Assembly (NCBI RefSeq): GCF_963678635.1
Contig: NC_087067.1
Span: 43,561,829 to 43,625,828 of the forward strand
From: Symsagittifera roscoffensis
Taxonomy: Eukaryota > Xenacoelomorpha > Acoela > Convolutidae
Direction of reading: 5' to 3'
DNA: 64,000 bases
Shown piece by piece: positions 10,980 to 27,000 of this stretch. The notes beneath the pieces are model-generated. The model made no database searches. It worked only from the letters and a program-made list of their open reading frames with translations, and was not told the DNA's origin. The position numbers and the translations under genes were made by a program. Positions within the stretch are counted from its first letter, which is position 1. Each line of letters opens with the position of its first letter.

Positions 10980-13400
10980 ACATAAAATTATCGGCAAAGG
11001 CTATGAGCTGAAAAAGAAACCAAAAGTGATTAAAATTAATGCCGGTGAACTGACCACTAGTAAATGGCTACAAACATTGAACTTGTTAACATTCAACACC
11101 AGAAGTATCCTTGTCAGTAGCAGCCGAACGAAACTGTTAAATGCAAAATCAAATTCAGAATATGATATTATTTGTCTCTGTGAAATTAGGCGCACCGAAG
11201 ATGTAGCAACTGCTTCACTTTTACTTGAAAAATATCAAGTTCATCTACATGACCGGAAAACAACTGAAACAAGAAAAACAAAGCATACTAGAATACTCAT
11301 TGTCGTCAAAAATCATATTATGCACAAAATACCTTCCATTCATTGCTCCAAATCTGGTGATAGAAAAGCATTCCACGAATCGATCATTTATTTCATGTTG
11401 CATGACCAATGGATTACTGATGAAAAACAAAGCTCGTTGAAAAAGATGGCAAAGCTAAATCCGGTAAACCAAAGTACGTTCTGTGATCTAATAATCATGG
11501 CGACAAAAAATTCGCACAAATCAGCTGAGAAACTACTCACTTCGCCCAACTTGTTTGAAAATTAGTTACTATAAAAAAAGAGGAATCTAAATTTTTCCCA
11601 ATTTGCACCAACTCAACCAGACATTCTGCTATGTGACACTCCAGAATAAACCATATCATGTCAAAATGAGGACGAAATTAAGGAAAAACATCGAATACCC
11701 TTTTCAAAATTCGATGTTCTGAGTCAATATACGAATCAATATTCTGACCGAGCCGGTTGTTAGCAAAGTCGCCATCTCGAACAGCCCCAAATTACCTAAT
11801 ATTATAAACCATCAATATGCACTCAAGCGAGCCGACAGGGTTAGTTTAAATGCTTCCATAGAATCTGAACCATTTAACCCTGTAAATAAAACTTTCAAGC
11901 AATTCTCGGGTACGATTGGTTGCAGAAAAAAACTGACAAGCTTTTAACAGTTTTAATCGGACAACGATCAATTCCTAAACCATGTATTTCGAAGACAAGA
12001 AATCACCAAATTTAAAAAAATCAAACGAAGAAAAAAGAACAAAACACTGCCTTGAAAGACTTGAAAGATCAAGAAGCTGAAAAAAATACCTCACAAATCA
12101 TCTGAAGACGACTTATTTGAACTCGAGAAAAACAATCTCCAGAGGAAAATATTCAGTAAAATCCAACATATGCCAAATGCATACAAAAAACACCAACATT
12201 AATCTTAGTTAAAAAAACGCCGAGTAAACCAACAAAACCAAAAAAATGAGCTGTTCAATAACTACTTCGTCGGCATCCTCGGTACAACACAAAGCCAACT
12301 AAAAATCAAGTTCGAGTCAACTAAAAACCATTGGATCGAAACCAGTAAGCAAAACATTAAGGCAATTAAATGTCAAAAAGTCCATGCAACATGCAAAATT
12401 GGAAGTCTGATTCTAAAATTGAAAATCTCTTTCCAAAAAAATGGAAAACTAGCCACGCAACCCCAACATTCAAGGAGAAAAATAAGTTTAAGTTTTTTGT
12501 TATAGACCCATCGGTCTCCTATGCCGCTGCTCAACAATGTTGGCAAAAAGTCATATTTGACAAACTCTATTATAGAGTGAAAGATAAGCAACATAGAAAA
12601 CAACATGGATTTCGCCAAAAAAAGGCCAACAACAGTTCAACTTTCTTTTTCTTGACCAACTAAACAAGTTACACTATCAACAGGCAGGTATTTCATACTA
12701 TAACTCACGACAACCTGCTTAACAAGATCAGAACAATTGGCGTCGGTGGAAATTTTGACAATTATACTTTCTTACCTGACAAACAGGAAGCAATGCGTTG
12801 AGATTGAAGGCAACAACTCAACCTTGAGAATAGTCACCAGTGGAGTTCCACAAGATTCAATTATGGGACCTTCGCTGTTCCTTTTGTTCATCAACGTTCT
12901 CACCAAAACCCCGGGAAATAAAAACAGATTTGTCTATGCTGATGAAGTTGAAGCCATCTTACTAAATCAACAATCACTGGACAATACAACTATGAAAATT
13001 CAGAATTGACCAAATTCAAACAAAATGCAACCAATAATCAAACATCACCTCGGCGATCTGAAACTAACGCTTCTCAACAAAAATCCATCCTCACTAAACT
13101 CTCAGCGTGACCTGGGACTCATGGTATCCAGTAAGCTTAAGTGGAATAAGAACCGTAAACGTCGAGCAACTGAAGCCATTGGCGCTTCATTTCAAATCAT
13201 ACGAGGTCTCAAAAATCAATGCAGTACTTTCACCAAATTAAACGCCTACACAAGGTATGTGGTACCCATAGTAACATCCCAAGCATGGTTCCTTAGTAAA
13301 GCAAAAAAAAAAATAGAATGGTTCAAAAACGTGCAATTAAGTGGATTCTTTGGTCAAGTAAAATTTATACGGAAAAGATGATGGGTCTCAAACTTCTGCC
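10980..13400 (+). pseudogene. decayed LINE (non-LTR retrotransposon), EN and RT remnants
   Basis: Fragmented frames in order on the plus strand. About 11026-11460 resembles an AP-endonuclease N-terminus (LNLLTFNTRSI.., YDIICLCEIR). About 12590-12660 has the RT thumb-side motif KQHGFR. About 12737-13009 has the RT core (YLTNRKQCVEI, VTSGVPQDSIMGPSLFLLFIN, FVYADE). About 13025-13381 has the post-RT segment (RDLGLMVSSKLKW). Stops and frameshifts separate the pieces. The RT active site reads YADE instead of YADD, so the copy is catalytically dead. A possible ORF1 region lies at about 10440-10990, but I cannot identify a domain there. Element ends are not defined. Clade is uncertain (Jockey/CR1-like by motif style). 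Confidence 0.78.
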
Positions 13401-13539
13401 TTTTAGCCTGTTTATCAAAACGCACGATATGTTTAATAGCCATACTTAATATATTTAAAAGTCACACTTTGAAAACCAAAACGACGTAAAGCTAGATCAA
13501 ACAACATCTGAAAGCTGAGGGATCTGAAAAACTCAAGTT

Positions 13540-14302
13540 AGTTGATTTTATTGCTAGATGCACCTGTTTTCATACTTTAACAAGCAGAAAAAAAAACAGA
13601 AAAACAAAACAAATTCATTAGTTTATGCTTTTTTATAGCTCGACTTATTTCCAAAATTGTTTTTCATTAAGTTGCGCAATTGTTCTTCGAAATTGTGTTC
13701 GATACAAATTTGGACTACATTTCGATTTAGTGTTCTACTTAGTTCCAATAGTGTGTTCGAGTAAGTTACGACAAAGTTTTCGACTGAGCTTCGATTTGGT
13801 GTACCCCTAAGACGAACACGTCAAATTGAATTCTTTGCAATTTCACCCATGTATTTCTGCCTTGAAATTTGGTGCATTGAAACTCTTTGATGCCTTAGTT
13901 TTTAGCAGTTCAGTGCGCACAAAACGTGATAAAAGTTTGAACTGCTTGAATTGATGACATTGGTTATGGGATCCAATGCAATTCTGTGAAATCCGACAAA
14001 AAACGCGGAATCTAAGTTCAAATTGCGAATCAGACGTCTTTTGCAAATCCCCGAGAGCCTCAAAAATAGCCTGTTTTGTAAACTCAGACAAATATGATAA
14101 ATGCAAATTTTTTGGCGTTAATTTGACAGAGTAGTCGAAAGCACAATTAAAAAAAAGAAAATGGCAAAAACAAAAGAAAGGTTGCAAACACAGTTTAATA
14201 AAAATTACAACAATTGTAAAAACAAACTAATGCAAATGAAGGACTCATAGATCACATATCAAACAAACTTTAACTTTCTATTGGGCTGGCTTCTTTTCAT
14301 CT
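13540..14302. other. intergenic between LINE remnant and RBBP-like gene
   Basis: AT-rich, with no supported gene. A frame at 13843-14187 on the minus strand has no recognisable motif. The region should contain the 3' UTR and polyadenylation signal of the RBBP-like gene. Confidence 0.4.
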
Positions 14303-17178
<2,876 letters not shown>

Positions 17179-17364
17179 TCTAATCTTAAAAATGAAAAAG
17201 ATGAACCCGTTCTCGTCCTTAAGTTTTCCAAAAAGTGCCTAAAATCCTTGATCCGCCCCTGTCTTTAGACCATATCGTGAGTCAAGGATTCACGTCAAAG
17301 GTTCAAAATTGAGAGTAACGCAATTTTTATTGACTCTATTGACACTTCTGTTGAAAATCCTACA

Positions 17365-17413
17365 AGCTAAAACGGCAACTTTCTCTTTAATTGAGAAAAT
17401 TGCCGTTTTAGCT
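17365..17413. repeat. 21-bp stem hairpin upstream of the RBBP-like gene
   Basis: 17365-17385 is the reverse complement of 17393-17413 apart from one base, with a 7-nt loop. Shorter outer inverted arms (ACTTCTGTT near 17344 and AACAGAAGT near 17440) frame it. It begins about 190 bp above the RBBP-like start codon. It may be a small MITE, a structured leader or promoter element, or a small-RNA precursor; sequence alone does not decide. Confidence 0.6.
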
Positions 17414-20221
17414 AGCTCCAAAAAACTGTTCACCAGAACAGAAGTTCATTTACAGCGGGGATAGGTGTGCCTTACATCCGGCTCCTTTGTCGACCAATCA
17501 GTTAACTTGTGAAATCAGAACTGCCACAAAATCATTATAAATTTTTATTTCCGATTCTTGTTTGTGTTAGCATGCTGTTACAGTGAGCGGCCAGTATGTA
17601 GACAACCGCGCAAGCAGACAAAACTCAAATTTGATCAGCTGAAGTAAGATATCAAGCGTGCTTTAAAAATCTCTGTTCAGAAATGAAACAAAAATTACTT
17701 TTATCATCCCGAAATTGTTCAAACCCAGTGGAAATTTGCGACAAAGTTATTAGCAACAGAGCTGCTTAGAACTCTCCGCGTATTATGGTAGTTTTTTGTT
17801 TGGTAGAAATCGCCTTATTTATAAAAATTGAAAAAGTCTGACCTGTCTGTGTTCGCAGTTGTCCACTTACTGCAAGGTATCCTGTTGTTCCGTTGTATAA
17901 TTTCAACTTCTGTTGTAAAAGAGATGGAATTGTCATAATGTATAGTGCTTACAGATAGTCGCAAGATGATATCTCTGTTTTAGTTGTTGTTCCGACCATT
18001 GAAAACTGGTAGCAACTTTGTGTCTGTTTTAGTTTTTTACTTTTTTTTGTTTTCCACGCAAACTGAGTCAACGCAAATAACACAGAGGCCAAGCTGCGCT
18101 TCGCCAACACTAGCGCGAAAACGACAAAAAGTAGCGCCTTAAAATGAAATATTATAAAGGTAAGATTTATATTTCCCAGTCCTCGCATCTGCGCTACAAG
18201 ACCTTGGCAAATTGCAAACACTAGCCACAAACAAAGCAGCTACTAATAAATTGCCCAAGAGATGCAGCAAAAGTGGCAAATAAAAAAGACCCAATTTTGC
18301 ATGTAATAATTGGAAATATAACAAACCGGCATCTACACTAAATTTGTATAACAAATTCGAAAGCATAAAGCCAAACAACGCTTAAATTATGCATTTCAAA
18401 AATAATGTGAGATATATAGAGTTGAAAGCTTTCTGAAATCAAGTTTCTATTATTTTACTGTTGTTTGCAATAAACAGCTAATTTCGGTTCATTTAATGAA
18501 TGAAAACTGCTTCGACTATGGTAACTTTTTACTAATCGACTGTCAAAGCACATGCTATCAAAAAGCCGTAAAAAGGCCACAAAAAGGGCACCAATATTTG
18601 CGAATTAAGTTATTAGGAAAAAAGAGCAGTACTATTACAGTACGCTCACTGAGCCTCCTAAAAAATCATGAGAAAGAATCGAGTGATGTATCATATTAAA
18701 ACCCTTTCAGTTTTTAATAACATTCGAACAACAAGTTTGTCCCAGTGTCAAGAAAAACCGATTAATTTTGAGTTTTAGACTAATTGCGAGCAATAGACTT
18801 ACGTTCGATATATAAATGAGTTTTTTAGGCAAAAAAAACATGACTTTATTAGGAAAAAACCTAGTTTTGGAAGCAAGCTTCATTGGGCTTCCTTGGCAAT
18901 AAAAGTTTTCTAAAATTTTAAAATTTTTTGTGCAAAAAATTTAGAAAAAGTTTTAGAATTGTTGTTTTAAGAAGATAACTGTTGTCAATCGTTACTAAAT
19001 TACCATTTCCGTACGCGTGTGTAATTTTCTCATCACACAAAGCACACGAAACGAAAAATAATGCTTAATTTGAGGACTTTTTTGTATTTTTTTTTAATAA
19101 ATGTGCTCGGAACATTCTGTACTACTTGCACAGCGACCGGCTTTCCTTATTTGTTGATTGTTTATGTTTTTGGCAATTTGTTGTCTACTTACAATTGCTA
19201 CTAATCCGACATTGGCATATTATAGAAGGATGAGTTTTATCTTCAACTCGAAGATGTCGTTTCGACTACCCTTATAGTTCCGTTCATTGGCAATGAGAGG
19301 AACTTCATCTTTAGTTGTATTTTAGTTTTTCGTTTTCACTCTAAATTACGTTTTCACTCTAAATTAAAATAATCATCGGACTGAGTCGAGGGATATATCA
19401 TTGTAAGCTAGTTTAGTCGGGATTTGAAGAACAAAGATAAATTTTTGAAGCTAATAAATTTTCGAGTTTTGAAAAAAAAACGGTTTGAACTATTTGAGTT
19501 TTAGTCTAGATTCAAATAAATAAAGCGAGCGAATAGGCCCTGTAAAAGATTATTTTTCGTTTAGGAATTGAAAGTTTTGTTTTACATCAGGAAAATTAAG
19601 TGTGAAAGCATATGTTACCGCTTCTTTGGCGAATTTTTTTTAAAGAAATCAAACAACCACTAGAAAAATAATTAACAAAAAAGTTTCTGAAATTTTCCTT
19701 TTTTGTTTTTGTTTTCAATTTTCAAAATCAACTGTTATCTCTTATGCCTAATTTAGTAAAACTATATCAATTGATATAATTCTCTTATCACATCACGCAG
19801 AAAAAACGACACTAAGAAGAAAACTTTCTTTATTTGTTTTTTTTTAATGAAAGTGGTCGGAAGATTCCGTGCCACTTGGACTGCAACCGGCTATCCTTAT
19901 TAACAGATGTAACTACCATTTACTCTAGCATGAGGACTGTTTGATAAATATTTCAAACTAAATTACTGCTTGACATATTTGTTGTGGTGATGAACTTATT
20001 TTATCATGAAACGACTCAAAAATACTTTACCAAATCTTGAATTAAAACGTTTAATTAAATATTTTTGGCAAACATCAGCCAATCAAATCCAAGCAATTTC
20101 GATTAAAATTCCAAGCCGATAGGAATTTGAAAACCTTTTCTTGAAAATATGCATTTCGAAAACGTCATTTTTGAAGATTTTAAACAATAGTTTGGTTCAC
20201 ACTCTTGTTGTTCGTATTTAA

Positions 20222-20413
20222 TTGAAATTCTACTCTAATTCGAGAAAAATTGAAAGTTTAGAGTTCAAAAGTGCCGAAACTGAGAAGTGTTCAAATTGCC
20301 AAAAAGTGATGAAATTCGGTACTGTTGAGCAACATTTTTTCGGGCACTGTTGTACTTCACAACTGTTGTACTGTCTCAACTCAGTTTTTGCAAATCAAAA
20401 TAGTTCGATTTAG
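20222..20413 (+). pseudogene. possible BED-type zinc-finger relic of a hAT transposase
   Basis: A 63-codon frame contains KCSNCQKVMKFG...EQHFFGHC. This resembles the Cys-x2-Cys...His-x3-5-Cys arrangement of the hAT transposase N-terminus at 8.6 kb. The DNA just upstream (20080-20120, AGCCAATCAAATCCAAGCAA) also resembles the flank of that element near 8220. No other transposase part was found. Confidence 0.35.
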
Positions 20414-23366
20414 CATTCTTATTGAGCCGTTCAGTACATGAGATCTCGCTTCTGGCTTAATGTAAGTTAGGCAATCAGACCCACCACACGATTCCATCAT
20501 GGATTCGAACTTTTTGTTATCGTAAGAGTCAAGCTGGAAATATGTGAGCCCAATTGAAGACGATTGAGAAGACAACGATGACAGTGATATTTCCAACACA
20601 TTGTCCGAGTGCAAAATCAAATAGCCAAAACTTTGCAAGCACAAAAGCGAAGCACTTAAACAGGCAAAACTTTGCAATCACACGAACATGTTACACAAAA
20701 GCGAAGCAGAGCTTCACGCCTTTTGCGATACAACATATACATAGCGCAAAGTAACGGACAAAAAAGATATAATAGCAATCAAAAAATTCTAAAGTATTAA
20801 AAAAAAACATCAAAAAATTGATCAAATGAAAAAAATTTTCCTTGATTTGTCTTGATTTTGTCTTGAATAAAAAATCTTTTCAAGAATATTGAGTTTTAAA
20901 CACAGGCGAAACGGAGATTCGCACCACTTGCGATACAAAACAAACATCAAAAAACATAAGTAGAGAAAATATATTTTATGTTGAAAAAAATTAGGTCTAC
21001 CAAAATTTTCGTATGTCAAGATAAAACATTTAGAGGCCCAGCTAAAGTTGAAGGCAAGTGATTGATGTTGAATAAATTTGCTGTACTGATGCGCACGAAA
21101 ATTTATTTTTCAAAAATTGGATTTCACCAAAAACCTAAACTGTTTTTCTATTAAAATTAATGGGAAGAGAAAGAAATTTTGAGATAATCAATTTTCCAAA
21201 GTAGATAACATTTCTCTTACAAACAATTGAGGACCAGCCGCTTCTGCAGGAACCATTATTGCAACCGGTTCTTTCAACTGAACTTTTCATCTCAGATTTG
21301 ATAGTGTAAATTTGACAGTGAAATTCCATGAAATTTTCCGGCCAAGAGCAGTTTTCAGCCGCTCAAGCGGAGAAATTTCCTCAAACCGGGTTTGTCGGTT
21401 GAACAGAAGCTGAGAATTGGTACGGTAGTTTTCGCGTTAAGTCAAAAAGTTTGCAAAAAATTTGTCAAAGTTTCAGAACTTCGACTTGTTTGAAAGCCAT
21501 AACTTTTTTCTTGAAGAAACTGGGCATAATCAGTTATAATTTAGGCTTTCAACAACCTGTTTTCAAAAACCTCCTTTTATAATTAAACCTAAGATATTAG
21601 GTTTGGCAGAAGAGATAGCGAGAAAAGTGCAAAAAACGTCAACTAATAAAAAAATTTGACATTTTAGAGAATCATAGCTTTTTGTCTGAAAAAAATAGGG
21701 CGCTTATGCAGAAAGGATTCACTCAACCTGCAAATTCGATTGAACCCAAATATGGGTCAAATATTCCCCTCACAGACTTTTTTCGAATGCTGTAGATAGA
21801 GTGATCAACTGAAAAGAGTACACAGGGGCGTAGGCGGTCTTTCAATTGATACCCTTTTTTGAAAATCAGAAGCAATTTTCGAGAAAAACTAAAAATGTTC
21901 TAATAAACTTGGAAATTTTCTTTCCATAAAGAAAAAAAAATTCAACAAACCGATTGGTGAAAATGTAACCCATATGAAAGAGCGGAGGGGAGTGTTCAAG
22001 TTGCGTTTTCCTTGAAACGACTCAAAATTAGGTAATTAAACCAATGGCGTCCCAAGCATATTCGTTACCTCCAGGCTAAGTTGACTGAGAACGCAAAAAA
22101 ATTTGAATTCAATGTAAACCAATGTAAAGTGATTCTGTTAAAGAAGTTGTTAACCCGAAAAAAATTATATATTCCAGTCTGATAACGCTTGCTTATCGCA
22201 AGCGTAATGAGCATCAAAAGAAAAATTAAAAAGCGGTAAAAATATACTATTATTGAGCAGACACACGTTGTGCCGAAACAAGAATTGTTTTTTTTTAACT
22301 ACACATTTCAAAAAAAGTTTTGAACACTAAAAAACTCAAAACAGACAGTTGGAAAAGAGTCACGAATTTAAGGACACATAACAAAAACTGACTGTTTTTT
22401 GAAAAACATTAACTTTCAAATTTTACAGAAACAAATATACAGCCTTATAACCCTTTGACTTTTTAGAACAATTTGTTTGAAGCTTTTTGATAAAATTAGC
22501 CCAATTTGAGAAAACTGGATCCATAGGTAAATCTTTTAATTCGCTGGTAAATCTGAAAATTAGTTTTTACTTCCCAAAATAGAAGTCAATCACGTTTTTC
22601 GTGACTTTCACACTTTTGCTGTTCGATAGTCGAATTTAATTTCCTTTTAAGAAAGGAAATGAACTAAACTTAGAAAGACATCGTAGGTCAAACCTCGAAA
22701 CATCAAATTGGAGCCTGAACAAAATTTAAGACTTTCCTGAAAAAAAATCACCTAAACCTACTCACTACGTTCGTGAATCTTTAAAAGTGCACCATCAAAC
22801 AATTACACGAAGCCTTTTTGCTCCTCAAACAACTCAAAAAGATGCCTCTAAGCCAATATTTTAGAAGCCGAAACCTTTCAAGCCAAATAAAGAGAGGAAA
22901 AAATTGAACGGAAACAAAAAATTGGAGTTACTGTACTTAAAACCAACATAAAAAAACACAAATTTTGAATAGAGCAGGCATTTTAATTGCAGACATGCTC
23001 AAACATTGTCTGCTCGTTGATAAAAATACAGATGGAGTTAACCACACTTCAGTCATGCTGTGGGTGGACAAAGTTGTTTACCAGACAAAAAGTCTGGTTC
23101 TCAATTGGAACACCCTTGTTTATCGCAAGGTTAATAACATTGAGAAAATTACGAGGGTTTGATATACGAACAAATCAATTCTTGCTGGAGGGGTGGTCAC
23201 AACAACGCAGTAGGGTAGAAATAAGTAACGGGTTCAGTAAGCAACAATCTTTCCTCAAAATTTCATACACATTTTCGCAATAACCGCAGAAACAAAAGTA
23301 AAAAATCAATTTAAAAAAATTATTGCTACAATGAAAAACACCTCTTCCTAAGCAATTCACAAAGAA

Positions 23367-23645
23367 ACAGGGGCTGACCTTGGATTTTCCAAAAATTTAA
23401 AAAGGCCAAAATTTTGAAAAAAGGCGTTTTTAGGCACTTTTTTTGAAAATTTTGACAAAATCGCGTTTTTTTGGCGCGCACTCCCCCCTCAAAATTAGTA
23501 TATATTGGCGCCAAAGGCGCCTTTAGAAAAAATTTAGGGTCCGTTAGCCAAAAATGGATATCACAAAATAGTACATAAGGGTCGGTAGGTGGTCGAATCC
23601 TTGAGGGGGGGGGGGCGGCGTTCGCTCCCCTAAATCCGCCGCTGC
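23367..23645. repeat. 'GGCGCC' interspersed repeat copy
   Basis: This contains GCGCACTCCCCCCTCAAAAT, then TATATTGGCGCCAAAGGCGC, then GGTCGGTAGGTGGTCGAATC and a G-run. It aligns with 52665-52975, and partly with 43250-43480, 47725-47955 and 49690-49850. The GGTCGAATCC stretch resembles a pol III B box, so a SINE origin is possible. Confidence 0.55.
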
Positions 23646-24029
23646 AATGAAATATCTTCATCTAACCATGTAAGAACAATTGAAGATCAACCGTTATAAT
23701 TAATTCTTGTTTGTATTATTTTTTATCATACACAAGAAAGAAGATAGAAGGCAACCAGCTATTTACAAACTGTTTAGTTAAATTAACAATTTCATTTAAA
23801 AAACGACATATCAAATCCCATTTACATTGGCGAACATTGTTAAATGATACTGAAAATTTGGAAATATCTCGATTTTTTGTTTCCCAAAATTAGTCGAAAA
23901 TGGATCGTCTCCAGCAAGGAAACTTCGAAATCTCCCCCGAAAAAGATTGATGTACAAAACTTTGACAGCATTTATATTCAAGATTCATTTGAGCCACTTT
24001 TTGTGAATGAAGGCATCGTGCATTAGAGG

Positions 24030-27000
24030 CTAAAATTGCGTTTCGAAGAGGACGTCGACGTTCTTTTCGTATTCTATCGGCAGTTCTCGTTTCACGTGTT
24101 TGGCGCCTAGAAGAGCTGCCCCAATTGAGCTGTCGACTGTCAATTGAACTAATCTGATTCCTGTCAGTGTGACGTCAGAGGGATATTTGGGCTTGAGACC
24201 TTCGAGAAAACCTAAATCAAGCACATGTTTATCCAAGTTTTCGTCACTTTCATCCAAATTTTTGCTATTACTATAGTTTTATGAAGTGGAAAAGCAATTT
24301 AGTGCTCGCTCTGAAACAAATTGTATGGTTGACTCAATAAGAACTACAATTCAGAGGCATCACGACAGGCCTGATTAGTTTGCTATTTTGAAAATTTGAT
24401 CACAATTCTCGAATCTGATTGGTTGAAATAACAGAAAAGACCAGCAATGTGAAAGATGTTCACTCACCCTGTTTGAGGAGGTCGAAGCTCTTGAAGATGC
24501 TGCCGACTGCCAGCACTTGGATACACTTCCCATTGTAGAACAGTGCCTAGGAAAAAATATGGGTAAATTAATGGTAATAATCAAACACAGAGGCAAAGTT
24601 GCGCTTCGCAAACACTAGTCAGAAAACGACGAAAATCAGCTCTAACAAGTGCTAAAAGAAACCTCGAATTCGTAAATATTCGGATAGGTCTCGGATTCGC
24701 TCTGCGACCAAAGGCGACCTAGAAAATATGATTTTCACGCACTAACCACTCAGCTACGGACGCTTAATCTTTCACTAACAAAAGCCTGAAACAAAGCAGA
24801 GAACAGATGCTATGAAAACTCCAATGCTATAGATCGTAATTATAGCAAAAGTGCCACCAAATAGGGAACACTTTGCCACCAAATAATGAATATTTTTAAT
24901 TTGCGAGTTGGATTAGAAAAAAGAAGGTTCGTACTAATACACTAACGCTCGAAGCTCGCGAATGCAAATACTAGCAATAATTTGTTTTTTGACAAGTAAC
25001 ATAAGAATTCAACAGGGATAACCGGTTACTGTGCAAGTAGCACAGAATTTTCCGACCATCGTCTTTCAGAAACAACAAAAAAGTTTTTTTTTTTCAAGTT
25101 TTTTTCTGCGTGTTGTGATGAAAGGATCTGACGTAAAAGTATAATTTAGGCATATTCGACAGTCATAGTAATTTACACAAATTGGACAAAAATTTCTGGA
25201 GAAAAATTACTAGAAAAACAAAAGCATCAAAAGAAAATTTAAACAAATTCAAATTTTTTGAAGTTTTTGATACCAAAAATGGCGCTAAAAACTGGCTTAA
25301 AACAAAGTTTTGAGTGCCTAAATTAAGCAGCAAAAAGCTGTTGTTGGCCTGCTCGCTCGCTTTATTCGCTCGAAATTAAATTAAAAATCAAAAACTTTTA
25401 GCCAGTTTTTCTCGATACTGACAAAAAAATTTTTAAATTTTCTTAACGTCGTTCGAACCGCGACTGAAACGGCTTGAATTTGGAATATCCCTCTACTCAT
25501 TTCAATGATTATTTGTGGCACCTGATTTTGCTTGGAAAAAAGAACAAACAATAAAAAAAATAAAACAGACCTGAATACAAAGTTCCTCCACATTTCTCAA
25601 ATGCTTGGAACAATAAAAAGGGACCTTAGTAAATTATCGACGTATATCTGTTTTCAACCAATGTATTTCTGGAAAATTAAAAGGACGCTTGAAACATTCG
25701 ATAAGTTTTGTTCGGAGTTTACAATGATGAAAATAAATTATCCATTAGCTACTAAATACATTCTTAATTTTTTCATATCGCATTGCAGCGTCCCATATTT
25801 TCACTCCAACTCCAAGCCACTTTAACCCAACCCTTTCTGTAATTTCTTCCATCATTTGTTTCTGAAGTTTCACCCTTGCTGTAATTTCTACTCACAGGGT
25901 CTGCTTTTGCACATATGCCCACGATAGACCTGCCCAAGTACCATCCGGCCAAGTAGAACAGATGGAGACAGAACTGGTCCCTCTTCTCTCTGGCTCCTTT
26001 GAGCACCTCCAGGGTGAATCTGGCCACGAAGCTCTTCTCCATCTTGTAGAAGTAGGGCTGCACGTCAAACCAAGAGGAGAGCTGGAAAAAATAGAAGTGT
26101 TGGCCCTTTCTATTAATCTTCCCTATCCATCAAAAACAAGGAAACGGAATTGCTGCGCGAAATACCAGCTCAAAAATGAAAATTGTATCAAAAAGAAAAT
26201 GAAACAAGCACATTATGAGTACTTAAGAAGTATGCAAATTGCGGGGGGTCAAAAAGTAAGCGGGTCTTGGACACTTTTGAACAAAAAAAGAGCTTTTCAT
26301 TGCGAGGAGGTTCAAAATTTTCAGGAGGGTCCCGCAACTTGTTATCAATTCTGATAAAAATTATGACAAAATCAAGTTAAAAATTGTCTCAAACGTAAAA
26401 ATTGGCATAAAATTTTTCAGTAATTTAACTCGGACGAAATTATTTTTTGCGTCGAAAAAAAAACAATTTTTTCAACTTGAGCTCTCGAAAACAGCATATT
26501 TTTTAAAAAAAACTTGGGTATAAATTTAATGGTATAAAAATTCCGGCTGCGTCAATTCAGACCCTCAAAACTTGGAGTGAGGGGTCAATAACCTGGGGTC
26601 TATGAGGAGGTCGATTTGGTGCGGGGGGGTCCCGACAATTAAGTAGAGCATAGTAGAAGAAAAAAGATTTAGTTCTCGCAAACTTTCTTCTTAAGTTTCA
26701 TTTGCATAATAGGGTCTTTTTACTTATAATTATACGGACCAAAATAAAGTTATCAAGGCCGTACGAAAAATCACCCCAATGTTATCAATTCGGGCGCTTA
26801 ATTAGAAAGACCCTCCTAACCTTCGGTGGAGGGAACAATAAGTTTAGGAAGGAATTCGATTCGATGCTGACCTTGAAGTACTCCCAAATCTTCTGTTTGA
26901 CGTAGGAGAGGTCGTACTCGCTCAGCTCCAGTCTGTCATCATGGTCCATGCACGTCTTCACGCTCTTCCACGCAATCCAGTAGGCTAAACAAACACGTAT

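Larger units (their letters stand above)
17414..24029. other. intergenic region between RBBP-like gene and NAGK 3' end
   Basis: No intact gene is supported. It holds SINE-tail fragments near 18081 and 20900, inverted copies of the 600-bp repeat head at 19104 and 19853, a possible BED-finger relic at 20222-20410, and a GGCGCC repeat at 23367-23645. The small frames scattered here overlap on both strands and carry no motifs. Confidence 0.5.

Noticed and set aside
17949-18378. Overlapping leucine-rich minus-strand frames suggesting a small membrane protein
   Set aside because: They run through SINE-tail sequence, overlap in different frames and lack a supported start or splice context.
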